From NCBI RefSeq assembly GCF_000419765.1, contig NZ_ATTQ01000003.1:62001-126000 (forward strand): a stretch of 64,000 bases of DNA, written 5' to 3'. Every line of letters begins with the position of its first letter. Position 1 is the stretch's first letter. A model generated the notes under the pieces. It was not told the DNA's origin and did no database searches. It saw only the letters and a list, made by a program, of their open reading frames with translations. Position numbers and translations under genes: made by a program. Below, in pieces: positions 1 through 8,766 of the stretch. This stretch comes from Rhizobium mongolense USDA 1844 (lineage in GTDB: Bacteria > Pseudomonadota > Alphaproteobacteria > Rhizobiales > Rhizobiaceae).

Positions 1-2
1 GC

Positions 3-371
3 GACCCGAAATTCTACCTGTTTTTCACATCCACGAACAATGGTCGCCGAGCGGCGAAAGCCTTCCTAGGCAGGCTGAAGGAGCGCAGGGCTGATCGTGA
101 TAAAGGACCTACACCCCGTGCCTTCTTGCGGCAACTGAAGGCGATCAAGGCCTGGGGACAGAAGGCGCCGCAAGATCTTGGCAGCATCCGGATCCCGGTC
201 CTAATCGCGAATGGCGATAGTGATATCATGGTGCCGACCGCCAACAGCGCCGATATGGCCCGACGCATCCCGGGCTCGCAACTGGTGCTCTACCAAGATG
301 CCGGGCATGGTGGGATTTCCCAGAATTGTGCCGACTTCGTGCCGAAGGCGCTCACCTTCCTCGAGGCCTGA
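3..371 (+). CDS. alpha/beta-fold hydrolase, C-terminal part (5' end outside window)
   Basis: The window opens inside this gene; the last 122 codons are present and open from base 3. What remains is the C-terminal part of an alpha/beta-hydrolase: a basic helical stretch, then the strand-turn NGDSDIMVP, whose acidic residue fits the catalytic acid, and DAGHGG near the end with the likely catalytic histidine. The nucleophile elbow lies outside the window, so esterase, lactonase or dehalogenase activity cannot be separated. It ends 33 bases before the reductase gene at 405 on the same strand, so the two are probably co-transcribed. Confidence 0.8.
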   Translation, partial: DPKFYLFFTSTNNGRRAAKAFLGRLKERRADRDKGPTPRAFLRQLKAIKAWGQKAPQDLGSIRIPVLIANGDSDIMVPTANSADMARRIPGSQLVLYQDAGHGGISQNCADFVPKALTFLEA

Positions 372-404
372 GCCGTCACAAAATTTAATATTGGAGAAGA
401 CGCC

Positions 405-1409
405 ATGAAGGCATTCGTCGTCGATAAATACAAGAAAATGGGTACTCTGCGCTTGGCCGATATGCCAGCGCCGGAGTTGCGCGACGACGATGTCCTGGTC
501 GAGATCCACGCTACGTCTGTGAATCCGCTTGATTCCAAGGTCAGGGATGGGGAATTCAAACTCTTTCTGCCGTATCGCCCGCCCTTCATTTTGGGCCATG
601 ATGTTGCGGGAATAGTGACAAGGGTAGGTCCGAGAGTCAGTCGGTTCAAGGTCGGCGATCAGGTCTATGCGCGTCCGCGAGATCATCGGGTAGGAACATT
701 TGCTGAATTTATTGCCATCAATGAAGCGGATGTGGCGCTGAAGCCTAAGAACCTGAGTATGGAAGAGGCCGGCTCAATTCCATTGGTTGGCCTGACCGCA
801 TGGCAGGTGCTGGTTGAAACGGCCCGTCTGAAGCCGGGCCAGAAGGTCTTCATTCAAGCCGGCTCCGGCGGGGTCGGGATCTTCGCCATCCAGCTTGCGA
901 AACATCTCGGCGCGACGGTTGCGACGACGACGAGCACGAAAAATGTCGAGTTGGTAAAAAGCCTCGGCGCTGATGTGGTCATCGACTATAAGAAGCAGGA
1001 TTTTGAGAAGATTCTCTCGGGGTACGATCTAGTCATCAACAGCCAGGACAAAAAGACGCTCGACAAATCCCTGGGTGTGCTGAAGCCGGGCGGCCTGGTC
1101 ATCTCGATTTCGGGTCCACCCGACCCTGAATTCGCCAAGCGCCTCGGGTTGAACCTTTTCCTGAGACTGGTGATCCGCCTACTGAGCCGTAGTGTGCGGA
1201 AAAAGGCCAAAAGCCTCGGCATTCGCTATTCGTTCCTCCTCATGCGAGCGCAGGGTCAACAGTTAAGCGCGATCGCCTCCCTGATTGAGTCCGGCGTGAT
1301 CCGCCCGGTGGTCGACCAGGTTTTCCCGTTCGAGAAGACCGGCGATGCTTTAGCGTACGTCGAGACAGGGCGCGCGAGCGGCAAGGTCGTTGTCACCATG
1401 AAACGATAG
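405..1409 (+). CDS. NADP-dependent MDR-family oxidoreductase (quinone/enone reductase type)
   Basis: A 334-residue medium-chain dehydrogenase/reductase without the structural zinc cysteines. The N-terminal GroES-like domain carries the typical HATSVNPLDSKVRDG and LGHDVAGIV stretches. The Rossmann domain has the dinucleotide-binding turn AGSGGVGIFAIQLAKHLGA near residue 148, and the C-terminus ends in the usual SGKVVVTMK strand. Related enzymes reduce quinones or alpha,beta-unsaturated ketones with NADPH in the cytoplasm; the substrate cannot be read from sequence. The ATG is preceded by TTGGAGAAG. It follows the hydrolase closely and fits a theme of carbonyl/enone handling shared with the SDR, old yellow enzyme and second MDR downstream. 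Confidence 0.88.
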   Translation: MKAFVVDKYKKMGTLRLADMPAPELRDDDVLVEIHATSVNPLDSKVRDGEFKLFLPYRPPFILGHDVAGIVTRVGPRVSRFKVGDQVYARPRDHRVGTFAEFIAINEADVALKPKNLSMEEAGSIPLVGLTAWQVLVETARLKPGQKVFIQAGSGGVGIFAIQLAKHLGATVATTTSTKNVELVKSLGADVVIDYKKQDFEKILSGYDLVINSQDKKTLDKSLGVLKPGGLVISISGPPDPEFAKRLGLNLFLRLVIRLLSRSVRKKAKSLGIRYSFLLMRAQGQQLSAIASLIESGVIRPVVDQVFPFEKTGDALAYVETGRASGKVVVTMKR

Positions 1410-1743
1410 CACCCGTCTTTAGGTTGCTTCCTCTTCGCGCGCTTTCCGCACAGGTGCACCTCTTCAAGCAATTGCCTCTGTTCAGGGGCGATGCTGCCCG
1501 GAGCGAGGCCATTGCTGGCTGCGCGGCTGGGAAGGTTCGGCTGCCTGAGGATAGACAGTAACTTCCCCGTCGTGGTAGTCCGAAGCGGGGTGATAAGGGA
1601 AACACCATCGCGCGGAGGGCGGGGTATTCGACGCCCAGCGCACGTCTGACGGCGCTTGGCACACCGACGCTGACTGGTGTCGAAGCTGGCTATGGCATGA
1701 CAACGCTATGGTGGCGAGACGCGGAACCCGGCCGAAATGCTCC
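1410..1743. other. intergenic stretch without a recognisable gene
   Basis: This stretch separates two convergent genes (reductase ending at 1409, TetR ending at 1744). Open frames in it are short, have no credible start signal and match no family I recognise. I see no obvious intrinsic terminator. Confidence 0.5.
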
Positions 1744-2322
1744 TCATTGAGGCTCTGAAAGTGCGGAGGCCGGCCGGCCGGGTCCGTTATGGATCCAGGC
1801 CAGGGTCTCCGTCAGTATCTCCTTCGACAAGATGGGATCAACCATCGCCCGCGCCAGAATCGTCGCCCCGACCATCGCCGACCAACTGGCGATTGCCCGG
1901 CGCCGGCGGTCGGCGTCTTCAGGCCCTTCGACCTTCTCGCTCATCCAGTCGATCTGCGCCCGCACGCCCTCCGTTATCGCCGCACGGGCCTCAGGGGTCT
2001 GGCGTAGCGTGTCGGCGGCAAGTCCGGAAACCGGGCAGCCACCGGCCCTGTTGTCGCGATGGCGCGGCGACAGATACTCCTCCATATAGGCGCCAAGAGC
2101 AAGTGTTGCGCCGTTGCGCTCGCCAAGCGCCTGCGTGAGCGCCTGGACGATCAGGTCGTCCTTCGAGCTGAAATGACCGTAGAAGCTGCCATGCGTGAGT
2201 CCCGCGGCCTTCATGACCTCTGCGACGCCGACTGCCTCAAATCCTTTCTCCCGAAACAATCGGCTTGCGATCTCCAGGATCCTATGGCGGTTTTCGGCCA
2301 TCTGTCCACGGCTGATTTTCAT
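1744..2322 (-). CDS. TetR/AcrR-family transcriptional regulator
   Basis: A 192-residue regulator with an N-terminal helix-turn-helix (about residues 10-55: RILEIASRLFREKGFEAVG, then GLTHGSFYGHFSSKDDLI), typical of the TetR group that controls reductase and efflux genes. The C-terminal half is a helical ligand-binding domain with one cysteine (GGCPVSG). The start is preceded by GGAGATGGAGA. It is divergent from the SDR gene at 2434, and the 111 bases between hold a palindrome that is the likely operator, so it probably represses the SDR-old yellow enzyme unit and itself. A paralogue of the same length lies at 6502-7080. Confidence 0.92.
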   Translation of the reverse strand: MKISRGQMAENRHRILEIASRLFREKGFEAVGVAEVMKAAGLTHGSFYGHFSSKDDLIVQALTQALGERNGATLALGAYMEEYLSPRHRDNRAGGCPVSGLAADTLRQTPEARAAITEGVRAQIDWMSEKVEGPEDADRRRRAIASWSAMVGATILARAMVDPILSKEILTETLAWIHNGPGRPASALSEPQ

Positions 2323-2344
2323 TTGGGAATCTCCATCTCCGCTC

Positions 2345-2370
2345 TTGACTTTTTGATGATACGCATCATT
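2345..2370 (+). promoter_or_regulatory. candidate TetR operator inside the SDR promoter
   Basis: TTGACT (2345-2350) is followed by four bases and the inverted repeat ATGAT-acgc-ATCAT (2356-2369). The arrangement suggests a -35 box with the operator in the spacer, so a bound repressor would block RNA polymerase. The same layout recurs at 7136-7162 before the second TetR gene. A further CATCATAAT half-site-like stretch lies at about 2393-2401. Confidence 0.6.
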
Positions 2371-2433
2371 TTAAAGCCGTAATTAGGATCGTCATCATAA
2401 TTATATAACACTCATTGGAAAGAGAACAAGACA

Positions 2434-3222
2434 ATGGCTGACACTCCCACCGTCCTCATCACCGGCGCATCCTCGGGTATTGGAGCGACATATGCGGAAC
2501 GTTTCGCCCGGCGTGGGCACAATCTGCTACTGGTCGCGCGCAACAAGGCAAGACTGGAGGCTCTGTCGGCGCGACTTCGCGAGGAAACCGGGGTGACAAT
2601 CGACATTCTGCCGGCCGATGTCACCAATTCCGATGAGCTTGCGGCGGTGGAAACCCGTCTTCGCGACGATCGTCAGATCGGAATTCTCGTTAACAATGCC
2701 GGTGCGAGCCTGGAAGGGACATTCGTCGATCAGGCTGCGAATGATATCGCCCAACTGATTGCGCTCAACGCGACGGCCGTTGCCCGTCTCGCCAGTGCCG
2801 TTGCGCCGCGGTTCATCGAGGCCGGCTCGGGTGCGATCATCAACATCTCCTCGGTCGTCGGGCTTGCCCCGGAATTCGGGATGTCCGTCTACGGCGCCAC
2901 CAAGGCCTTCGTTACGTTTCTCTCCCAGGGGCTCAGCCTCGAACTCGGACCCAAGGGGATCTATGTGCAGGCAGTCTTACCGGCGGCGACGCGGACGGAG
3001 CTCTGGGAGCTTGTCGGCATCGACGTCAATACGCTTCAGGGCGTGATGGAAGTGGGCGAGCTCGTGGACGCAGCCTTGGCAGGCTTCGACAAGCGCGAGC
3101 CCGTCACCATCCCGCCGCTGCACGACGCCGCCCAATGGGATGCCTATCAGGCCGCGCGCCAGACGATGATCCCGGGCTTTGCGCAGGTCCACGCGGCAGA
3201 ACGCTATCGCTCCGCCTCGTAG
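2434..3222 (+). CDS. short-chain dehydrogenase/reductase (SDR)
   Basis: A 262-residue classical SDR, cytoplasmic, expected to interconvert an alcohol and a carbonyl with NAD(P). The cofactor motif TGASSGIG starts at residue 10, NNAG sits near residue 88, the catalytic serine lies in INISSVVG and the YGATK motif supplies Tyr and Lys near residue 150. The C-terminal part (EPVTIPPLHDAAQWDAY) is typical of a subgroup often annotated only as SDR oxidoreductase. It is the first gene of the unit facing the TetR gene. A degraded copy of its last ~45 codons lies at 4546-4692. Confidence 0.92.
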   Translation: MADTPTVLITGASSGIGATYAERFARRGHNLLLVARNKARLEALSARLREETGVTIDILPADVTNSDELAAVETRLRDDRQIGILVNNAGASLEGTFVDQAANDIAQLIALNATAVARLASAVAPRFIEAGSGAIINISSVVGLAPEFGMSVYGATKAFVTFLSQGLSLELGPKGIYVQAVLPAATRTELWELVGIDVNTLQGVMEVGELVDAALAGFDKREPVTIPPLHDAAQWDAYQAARQTMIPGFAQVHAAERYRSAS

Positions 3223-3344
3223 CGCCTCCCGCAGAAACGCGCCGTGACCGAACACAGGCTGTGCCGGAAGGCCGGGCTGTGCCGAGTTCCGGCGCGAAAT
3301 TCCGAGACATTACGAGATCCTAAAATCCGGACGAAAAAAACGAA

Positions 3345-4430
3345 ATGACTGACAACACACTTTTTGAACCCTATAAGCTCGGCGCGCTGACGCTTGCGAA
3401 CCGTATCGTCATGGCGCCTTTGACCCGCAACAGAGCCGGCCCTGGCTTCGTGCCGGGCGATATTGTCGCGAAATATTATGCCCAGCGCGCGACAGCCGGC
3501 CTGATTATCTCGGAAGGGGCGCAGATTTCTCAGGAAGGGCAGGGCTACCAGGATACGCCAGGCATTTATACGCAATCCCAGATCGACGGGTGGCGGAAAG
3601 TCACCGAAGCGGTGCATGCTAAAGGCGGACACATCTTTCTGCAGCTCTGGCATGTGGGTCGTGTTTCACATGTCGATCTGCAGCCGAATGCGCAAGCGCC
3701 GGCCGCGCCATCCGCCATCAAGGCCGAGACCAAGGTCTTCGTGAACAATGCCTTCGTCGATGTGTCCGAACCTCGCACGCTCAAACTGGATGAGATCCAG
3801 GCCATCATCGCAGATTTCCGTCGCGCCGCCGCCAACGCGATTGCCGCGGGCTTCGATGGCGTCGAAGTCCATGGCGCCAATGGTTATCTGCTGGAACAGT
3901 TTGCCAAGGACGGCTCCAACACCCGCACCGACGCCTATGGCGGCTCCGTCGAACATCGGGCACGGCTGATATTGGAGGTCGCTGCCGCCGTGGCTGCCGA
4001 GGTCGGCGCGCACCGGACGGGCGTCCGGATTTCGCCGGTCAACAGCATCACCTCGAGCGATCCGCAGGCGCAATTCAACTACATCGCCGAGAAACTCGGC
4101 CACATGGGCATTGCCTATCTTCATGTCGTGGAAGCCGGGCGCGGCGGGCCGCAAGAGGCTGCTACCTTTGATTACACGGAACTCAGGACCAAGTTCGCGA
4201 ACACCTACATCGCCAATAGTGGCTACAACCTGGAACTCGCGACGTCGCGGTTTACGCAGGGCGATGCTGATCTCTTTTCGTTTGGTCGGCCATTTATCGC
4301 CAATCCCGATCTCGTCGAGAGACTGAAGACTGCTGCTCCGCTGGCTGAGGTGAACCCGGCGACCATCTACGGTGGTGGCGCCGAAGGCTATACCGATTAT
4401 CCATTCTTCGTGGCCTCGAACCACGGGTGA
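3345..4430 (+). CDS. old yellow enzyme / alkene reductase (FMN-dependent)
   Basis: A 361-residue TIM-barrel flavoprotein of the NemA/old yellow enzyme family, which reduces activated C=C bonds (enones, maleimides, nitro compounds) with NAD(P)H. The N-terminal LANRIVMAPLTRNRA, the substrate-binding His/Asn pair in EVHGANGYLLEQF (residues ~170-185), the DAYGGS stretch and the C-terminal FGRPFIANPDLVERL are all present, and the length is normal. It follows the SDR by 122 bases and is probably under the same TetR repressor. A broken second copy of its N-terminal half lies at 6305-6485. Confidence 0.93.
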   Translation: MTDNTLFEPYKLGALTLANRIVMAPLTRNRAGPGFVPGDIVAKYYAQRATAGLIISEGAQISQEGQGYQDTPGIYTQSQIDGWRKVTEAVHAKGGHIFLQLWHVGRVSHVDLQPNAQAPAAPSAIKAETKVFVNNAFVDVSEPRTLKLDEIQAIIADFRRAAANAIAAGFDGVEVHGANGYLLEQFAKDGSNTRTDAYGGSVEHRARLILEVAAAVAAEVGAHRTGVRISPVNSITSSDPQAQFNYIAEKLGHMGIAYLHVVEAGRGGPQEAATFDYTELRTKFANTYIANSGYNLELATSRFTQGDADLFSFGRPFIANPDLVERLKTAAPLAEVNPATIYGGGAEGYTDYPFFVASNHG

Positions 4431-4545
4431 TAAGTCGGCGCTGCGCCGTTGCCTGGCTCTTTGCTACACGCTCGATGAATGGAAGGCGCGGCCTGCGGGC
4501 GCTTTCCTCAGTCTTGAAAGAATGCGGCCGTACTGGCGCCTATCG

Positions 4546-4692
4546 GACGGGGAGGTGGTGGATGCGGCGCTCGTCGGCTTCGATCGCCGCGAACCCGTAA
4601 CCATCCCGCCGCTTTACGATGCTGCGCAGTGGGAGGACCATCGCGCGGCGCGAACAGCCATGCTTCCAAAAACTAGGCGGCAATATGCCGCC
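4546..4692 (+). pseudogene. relic of an SDR C-terminus (second copy of 3054-3222)
   Basis: Translated in frame, this stretch reads DGEVVDAALVGFDRREPVTI and continues PPLYDAAQWEDHRAA. It aligns over about 45 codons with the C-terminus of the intact SDR (GELVDAALAGFDKREPVTI...). It has no N-terminal cofactor domain and joins unrelated sequence upstream, so it is a leftover of a paralogous SDR gene. With the OYE relic at 6305 and the second TetR gene it argues for an earlier duplicated TetR-SDR-OYE cassette. Confidence 0.75.
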
Positions 4693-4757
4693 GGCTGTAT
4701 CGGTCGATCGATTAATCACGTTCGACATGACTGTTGATGCACTCAGAGGATAAATCA

Positions 4758-5744
4758 ATGACGTTCAAAGCCCTGCTAGCCACCAACGATGGTGAGAAGA
4801 TTTCGACAAATCTGGTCGAACTCGATGACACAGACCTTATGCCAGGCGACGTCACGATCGCCGTCGATTACTCGACGGTGAATTACAAGGACGGAATGGC
4901 GCTTACAGGTCGCGCAGAGATCATCCAGAAATTTCCGTTGATCCCGGGTGTCGATCTTTCCGGCACTGTCGAAGCGTCTTCCTATCCTGGCATCGAGGTG
5001 GGCGACCGAGTCGTCGCCAATAGCTGGGGTCTCAGCCAGACACATCACGGCGGCTACGCGCAAAAAGCCCGATTGAGCGGCGACTGGCTCGTCAAGATTC
5101 CGGAACCCCTCTCAACGCGGGATGCTATGGCCCTTGGAACGGCAGGTTACACGGCGATGCTGTGCGTGCTGGCGCTCGAACAGGGCGGTATCACCCCCGA
5201 CCGGGGCGACATCCTTGTGACCGGCGCCAATGGCGGCGTCGGATCGGTTGCAATCGTGCTTCTGTCCGACCTCGGCTACCGCGTGGTCGCTTCGACGGGG
5301 CGTCTCGAAGAGGCCGATTATCTGCGCGAGCTTGGCGCGGCCGATGTCATCGACCGCCGCACGCTTTCCGAGCCGGGAAAACCTATCACAGGTGAGCGTT
5401 GGGCCGGGGCGGTGGACTCCGTCGGCAGCCATACGCTGGCGAACGTGCTGGCGCAGACCCAGTATCGTGGTGTGGTGGCGGCCTGCGGCCTCGCTCAGGG
5501 CCTCGATCTTCCTGCAACAGTCCTGCCCTTCATCCTGCGCAACGTCACACTTGCTGGCATCGATTCCGTGAACGCGCCGCAAGCGGTGCGCATCGAGGCC
5601 TGGTCGCGTCTGGCGCGCGATCTCGACCTCGAAAAGCTCGCCCGCACGACGAAGGTGGTCGGTCTGGCCGCGGTGCCGGATATCGCGAGACAAATTCTGG
5701 AAGGAAAGGTTCAGGGACGCACGGTTGTCGACGTCAACTCGTAA
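4758..5744 (+). CDS. AcuI/YhdH-family NADPH-dependent MDR oxidoreductase
   Basis: A 328-residue zinc-free MDR protein. NYKDGMALTGRAEI, FPLIPGVDLSGTV and the later TGANGGVGSVAIVLL cofactor turn are characteristic of the YhdH/AcuI subgroup, some of whose members reduce acryloyl-CoA to propionyl-CoA. Whether this one uses acryloyl-CoA or a free enone is not decided by sequence. I chose the ATG at 4758, preceded by AGAGGA, over the TTG and ATG at 4734-4737. It lies downstream of the SDR relic and close to the thiolase-containing gene group. Confidence 0.87.
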   Translation: MTFKALLATNDGEKISTNLVELDDTDLMPGDVTIAVDYSTVNYKDGMALTGRAEIIQKFPLIPGVDLSGTVEASSYPGIEVGDRVVANSWGLSQTHHGGYAQKARLSGDWLVKIPEPLSTRDAMALGTAGYTAMLCVLALEQGGITPDRGDILVTGANGGVGSVAIVLLSDLGYRVVASTGRLEEADYLRELGAADVIDRRTLSEPGKPITGERWAGAVDSVGSHTLANVLAQTQYRGVVAACGLAQGLDLPATVLPFILRNVTLAGIDSVNAPQAVRIEAWSRLARDLDLEKLARTTKVVGLAAVPDIARQILEGKVQGRTVVDVNS

Positions 5745-5832
5745 CCGGGAGGCAAGGGAGCTTCCCTCCCAACACCTGCATGAACTTCTGACCGCCACAA
5801 GGGTCCAACCCAGCGTCATGGAGACGATAGAA

Positions 5833-6284
5833 ATGCGTATCTCGAAACAGTTTGCCGTTTTCACACTCACTACCGCAGCGGCACTCATGTCATCCACAGC
5901 ATGGGCGGACGATTCTTCGCTTGTTGGCTTGTGGCGGAACGTCGACGACGTCAGCGGCAAGCCGAGGGCCTTGATCCGAATTACGGAGTCAAATGGCACC
6001 CTGCAGGGCAAGGTCGAAAAGTCTTTCTCGGCCCGAACGAGAGCGGGACATGCGTGAAATGCGAAGGCGCGCTCAAGAACGCTCCTGTTACGGGCCTGGT
6101 CATTCTGAGTGGCCTGAAGAAGGACGGTGACAAATATACCGGCGGCAAAATCCTCGACCCGGATAGCGGTAAGATCTATAGCAGCAAGATTTCCCTGACC
6201 AACGGAGGCAAGAAGCTCAACGTGCGCGGCTTTGTTGGCGTTTCGATGCTCGGACGTTCGCAAGTCTGGGAACGTCAGGATTAG
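5833..6284 (+). pseudogene. DUF2147 exported protein, frameshifted
   Basis: The first frame gives a signal peptide (MRISKQFAVFTLTTAAALMS...AWA) and the start of a DUF2147 domain (VGLWRNVDDVSGKPRALIRI). The family's remaining conserved blocks (CVKCEGALKNAPV, GLKKDGDKYTGGKILDP, KLNVRGFVGVSMLGRSQVW) follow in another frame. One base appears to be missing near 6020-6030. Joined, the product would be about 150 residues, normal for this periplasmic family of unknown function. It may be a true pseudogene or a sequencing indel. Confidence 0.75.
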
Positions 6285-6304
6285 TTTCTAACTCTTGGGT
6301 GAAA

Positions 6305-6485
6305 GCGGCCAACAAGACACTCTTTGAATCGATCATTTCGGATGGCAACCCAGATCTCGCGGGGTCAAGGCTATCAGAACACGCCTGGCATCCACAATCA
6401 GACGCGGATCGACGGCTGGCGCAAGGTGACCGACGCCTTTCATGCCACGGGCGGGCACATCTTCTTGCAGTTCTGGCATAGAGCC
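6305..6485 (+). pseudogene. relic of an old yellow enzyme gene (N-terminal half)
   Basis: NKTLFES near 6308 matches the start of the intact alkene reductase (DNTLFEP). After an internal deletion and frame change comes QGYQNTPGIHNQTRIDGW and KVTDAFHATGGHIFLQFWH, matching QGYQDTPGIYTQSQIDGW and HAKGGHIFLQLWH of the intact copy at 3345. About 100 codons between are missing, as is the rest of the barrel. It lies just past the 3' end of the second TetR gene. Confidence 0.78.
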
Positions 6486-6501
6486 GCCCAGGCGCGGGGC
6501 C

Positions 6502-7080
6502 CTATTGCTCGCGCACGGCTGCGATGGCGTCGCGGCAATCGTCCAGGCAGGCATCCAGGATTTCATCCGCCAGCGAGGACCCGTCCGGGCAAGCTCTCGA
6601 AAGCACGACGGCTCCGACGGCCTGGGCGAGGAGGCTGATGGCTAGTGCGCGTGACCCAGCTCCCGGCGGCTGATTTCGTGCTATGTCGCCCTCGAACGCG
6701 CGTAGGAGGTTCTCTATTCCTGCGGCAAAAGCCGACCTGGTTTCATCGGGCTGCCGTGCTGCCTCGCAACTCAGTGCCGCAGCCGGACACCCTTGACCAC
6801 GGGCATCCCTGTGCTGGCGCGAGATATATAGTTCGATGGCGGAGAGGGCATCGTGACCCGCATAACGCTCCAAAGTTTCTCCGAAACCCCTTGCGGCCGC
6901 CTCCGCGATTAGGTCCTCCTTGGACCGGAAGTGGTTATAGAAGCCCCCATGTGTGAGCCCGGCGCGCTCCATCAGCTCAGCCACGCTCACTCCATCGAAG
7001 CCGCGTTCGCGAAACATCTCGGACGCGATAGCGACGATCCGTTCGTGGTTTTCCTCGTACTTTTCCTTCGTTATCCGCAC
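6502..7080 (-). CDS. TetR/AcrR-family transcriptional regulator (second copy)
   Basis: A 192-residue TetR regulator with the helix-turn-helix RIVAIASEMFRERGFDGVSV...GLTHGGFYNHFRSKEDLI, closely similar in length and HTH sequence to the regulator at 1744-2322; its core also has the GQGCPAAAL cysteine. The reading frame is intact. The promoter it faces (7112-7162) carries two palindromes, but no intact gene follows for more than 500 bases, so its original divergent target seems lost. It may still act on its own promoter or on the related operator at 2345. Confidence 0.9.
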   Translation of the reverse strand: MRITKEKYEENHERIVAIASEMFRERGFDGVSVAELMERAGLTHGGFYNHFRSKEDLIAEAAARGFGETLERYAGHDALSAIELYISRQHRDARGQGCPAAALSCEAARQPDETRSAFAAGIENLLRAFEGDIARNQPPGAGSRALAISLLAQAVGAVVLSRACPDGSSLADEILDACLDDCRDAIAAVREQ

Positions 7081-7111
7081 TTCAAACCCCTTTTGACGGC
7101 TCTGTCCGATT

Positions 7112-7162
7112 AATGATGTTGTTCATCATTGTGGCTTGACTATTTTGATGATGAATATCATC
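7112..7162 (+). promoter_or_regulatory. two candidate TetR operators
   Basis: The first palindrome is AATGATG-ttgtt-CATCATT (7112-7130). The second, GATGAT-gaat-ATCATC (7147-7162), lies five bases after TTGACT (7136-7141). The second repeats the TTGACT-spacer-palindrome design of 2345-2370. Both sit directly upstream of the TetR start at 7080. Confidence 0.62.
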
Positions 7163-7713
7163 GTAGCGTCCGACACTTCAAGTAGGAAATCAACGATGGG
7201 CACGCATGTGACGACCCCGCCCCGAGGGGATCACTACGACTATCGTCGCCGGGGGCAACGCGGATTCCGGTCGAGCATCGTCAGCCGGTAAGGTTCACTG
7301 AACTCGGACGTGTCGCCCAGCTTAATCGCTCGACCGTCGGGCGATTTGCGCGTGCTGGACCATATGGGCCGGGTCGAAACGGGAGGCGGCGAGACGATCA
7401 AAGAGTAACGATTGTCACACTCGCGGCTCGCGGTAGCCAGGTGCTGGAGGTCGCACCACTTTTGGGATGAATGCCAACGGGAGATCCAGGCTCGGTTCGG
7501 TCCTGCGAACGTAGAAGCTCTGGGAGAGATACGCCATGCAAACCGAACTTCGACTCCGGCGCGGGCGCAAGTAGGGAACTTCATGACATAGCGCACTTCC
7601 CCAGCCCTTCTCCTTTTTGGGGCGCGATTGGACCTCCGTGTGGCGCGCCCTAGCCGCAAGGATCGCATGAGTGCTGGCAACGCCTCGCAGGGCTCGAAAG
7701 AAAGGAAATGCTC
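7163..7713. other. decayed intergenic stretch downstream of the second TetR operator
   Basis: A good ribosome binding site (AGGAAATCAACG) precedes ATG at 7196, but that frame stops after about 31 codons. No family is recognisable in it or in the following 400 bases. Short open stretches on both strands look like remnants or noise. The position, right after an operator and a promoter, suggests a former TetR target gene. Confidence 0.4.
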
Positions 7714-8724
7714 ATGAAATACACGCAATTCGGGAACACCGGTCTTCAGGTCTCGCAAATTGCCCTTGGCACCGGAAACTTCGGCACAGGCTGGGGGCAT
7801 GGTGCCGACCCCGACACGAGCAGGGCGGTCTTCGACGCCTATGCGGAGGCCGGCGGCAATTTCATCGACACGGCCGATATCTACCAGTTCGGGCAGGCCG
7901 AAGAGGTTCTGGGCTCGCTGCTGCAGGGGCGTCGCGAGAATTTCGTGATCGCCACCAAGTTTACCAACGGCGCCGTGCCCAATGCCGACCGGCTCGTAAC
8001 CGGCAATAGCCGCAAGGCGCTGGTCGCCTCGGTCGAGGGCAGCCTCAAGCGCCTAAAGACGGACCGCATCGATATCTACTGGGTGCACCATCCTGATGGC
8101 GTCACGCCTTCCGAAGAGATCGTCCGGGGTTTCGAGGACCTCGCCCGCGCCGGCAAGATTCTCTATGCGGGCCTCTCCAACTTCCCGGCCTGGCGGCTTT
8201 CGCGCGCGGTGACCTTGGCGGAGCTTACCCATGCCGTTCCGATCGCAGCGGCGCAATTCGAGCACAGCCTGGTTCATCGCGAACCCGAAGCAGAACTCTT
8301 TCCGGCGTCCGAGGCGCTTGGGCTCGGCGTCGTGACATGGTCGCCACTCGGCGGCGGCATGCTAACGGGCAAGTACCGGCAAGGCGAGAAGGGCCGTGCC
8401 GAAGGCTTGGGCGGTAGTGTGTTCCAGCCCGAGAATTCGGCGCAGCGCACGAAGGTCCTCGACACCGTGCTCGATATTGCCGACGAACTCGGCGCCAGCG
8501 CCGATCAGGTCGCCATTGCCTGGGCGGGAACCCATGGCGCGATTCCTATGATCGGCCCGCGCTCTCTGATGCAATTGACGAGCAATCTCGGCGCGATCGC
8601 CGTCGCGCTTTCTGCCGAACAAATTGACCGGCTCGATGCCGTCAGCAGCCTCGATCCGGCCACGCCGGTAAGGAGCCCGCGTTTATGGGCAGGCGACGTA
8701 ACTCCACGAAAGGTCGTTGCCTGA
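7714..8724 (+). CDS. aldo/keto reductase
   Basis: A 336-residue TIM-barrel NADPH-dependent reductase. The catalytic tetrad is visible: Asp in NFIDTADIY, Tyr in the same stretch, Lys in VIATKF and His in YWVHHPD. The C-terminal cofactor part includes AIAWAGTHGAIPMIGPRS. Such enzymes reduce aldehydes and ketones in the cytoplasm; the substrate is not known. Two in-frame ATGs exist: 7708 abuts the GAAAGGAA ribosome binding site while 7714 is correctly spaced, so 7714 is preferred. It is followed by a thiolase and a hydrolase on the same strand. Confidence 0.9.
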   Translation: MKYTQFGNTGLQVSQIALGTGNFGTGWGHGADPDTSRAVFDAYAEAGGNFIDTADIYQFGQAEEVLGSLLQGRRENFVIATKFTNGAVPNADRLVTGNSRKALVASVEGSLKRLKTDRIDIYWVHHPDGVTPSEEIVRGFEDLARAGKILYAGLSNFPAWRLSRAVTLAELTHAVPIAAAQFEHSLVHREPEAELFPASEALGLGVVTWSPLGGGMLTGKYRQGEKGRAEGLGGSVFQPENSAQRTKVLDTVLDIADELGASADQVAIAWAGTHGAIPMIGPRSLMQLTSNLGAIAVALSAEQIDRLDAVSSLDPATPVRSPRLWAGDVTPRKVVA

Positions 8725-8766
8725 ATGCGCTTTCGACAGCTCGACCATCAATAAATGGAGAAAACC

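Noticed and set aside
5112..6263. 383-codon minus-strand frame
   Set aside because: Antisense to the AcuI-type reductase and DUF2147 gene, with no recognisable domain.
7240..7800. 186-codon minus-strand frame across the aldo/keto reductase start
   Set aside because: Overlaps the true reductase start and has no family-like sequence.
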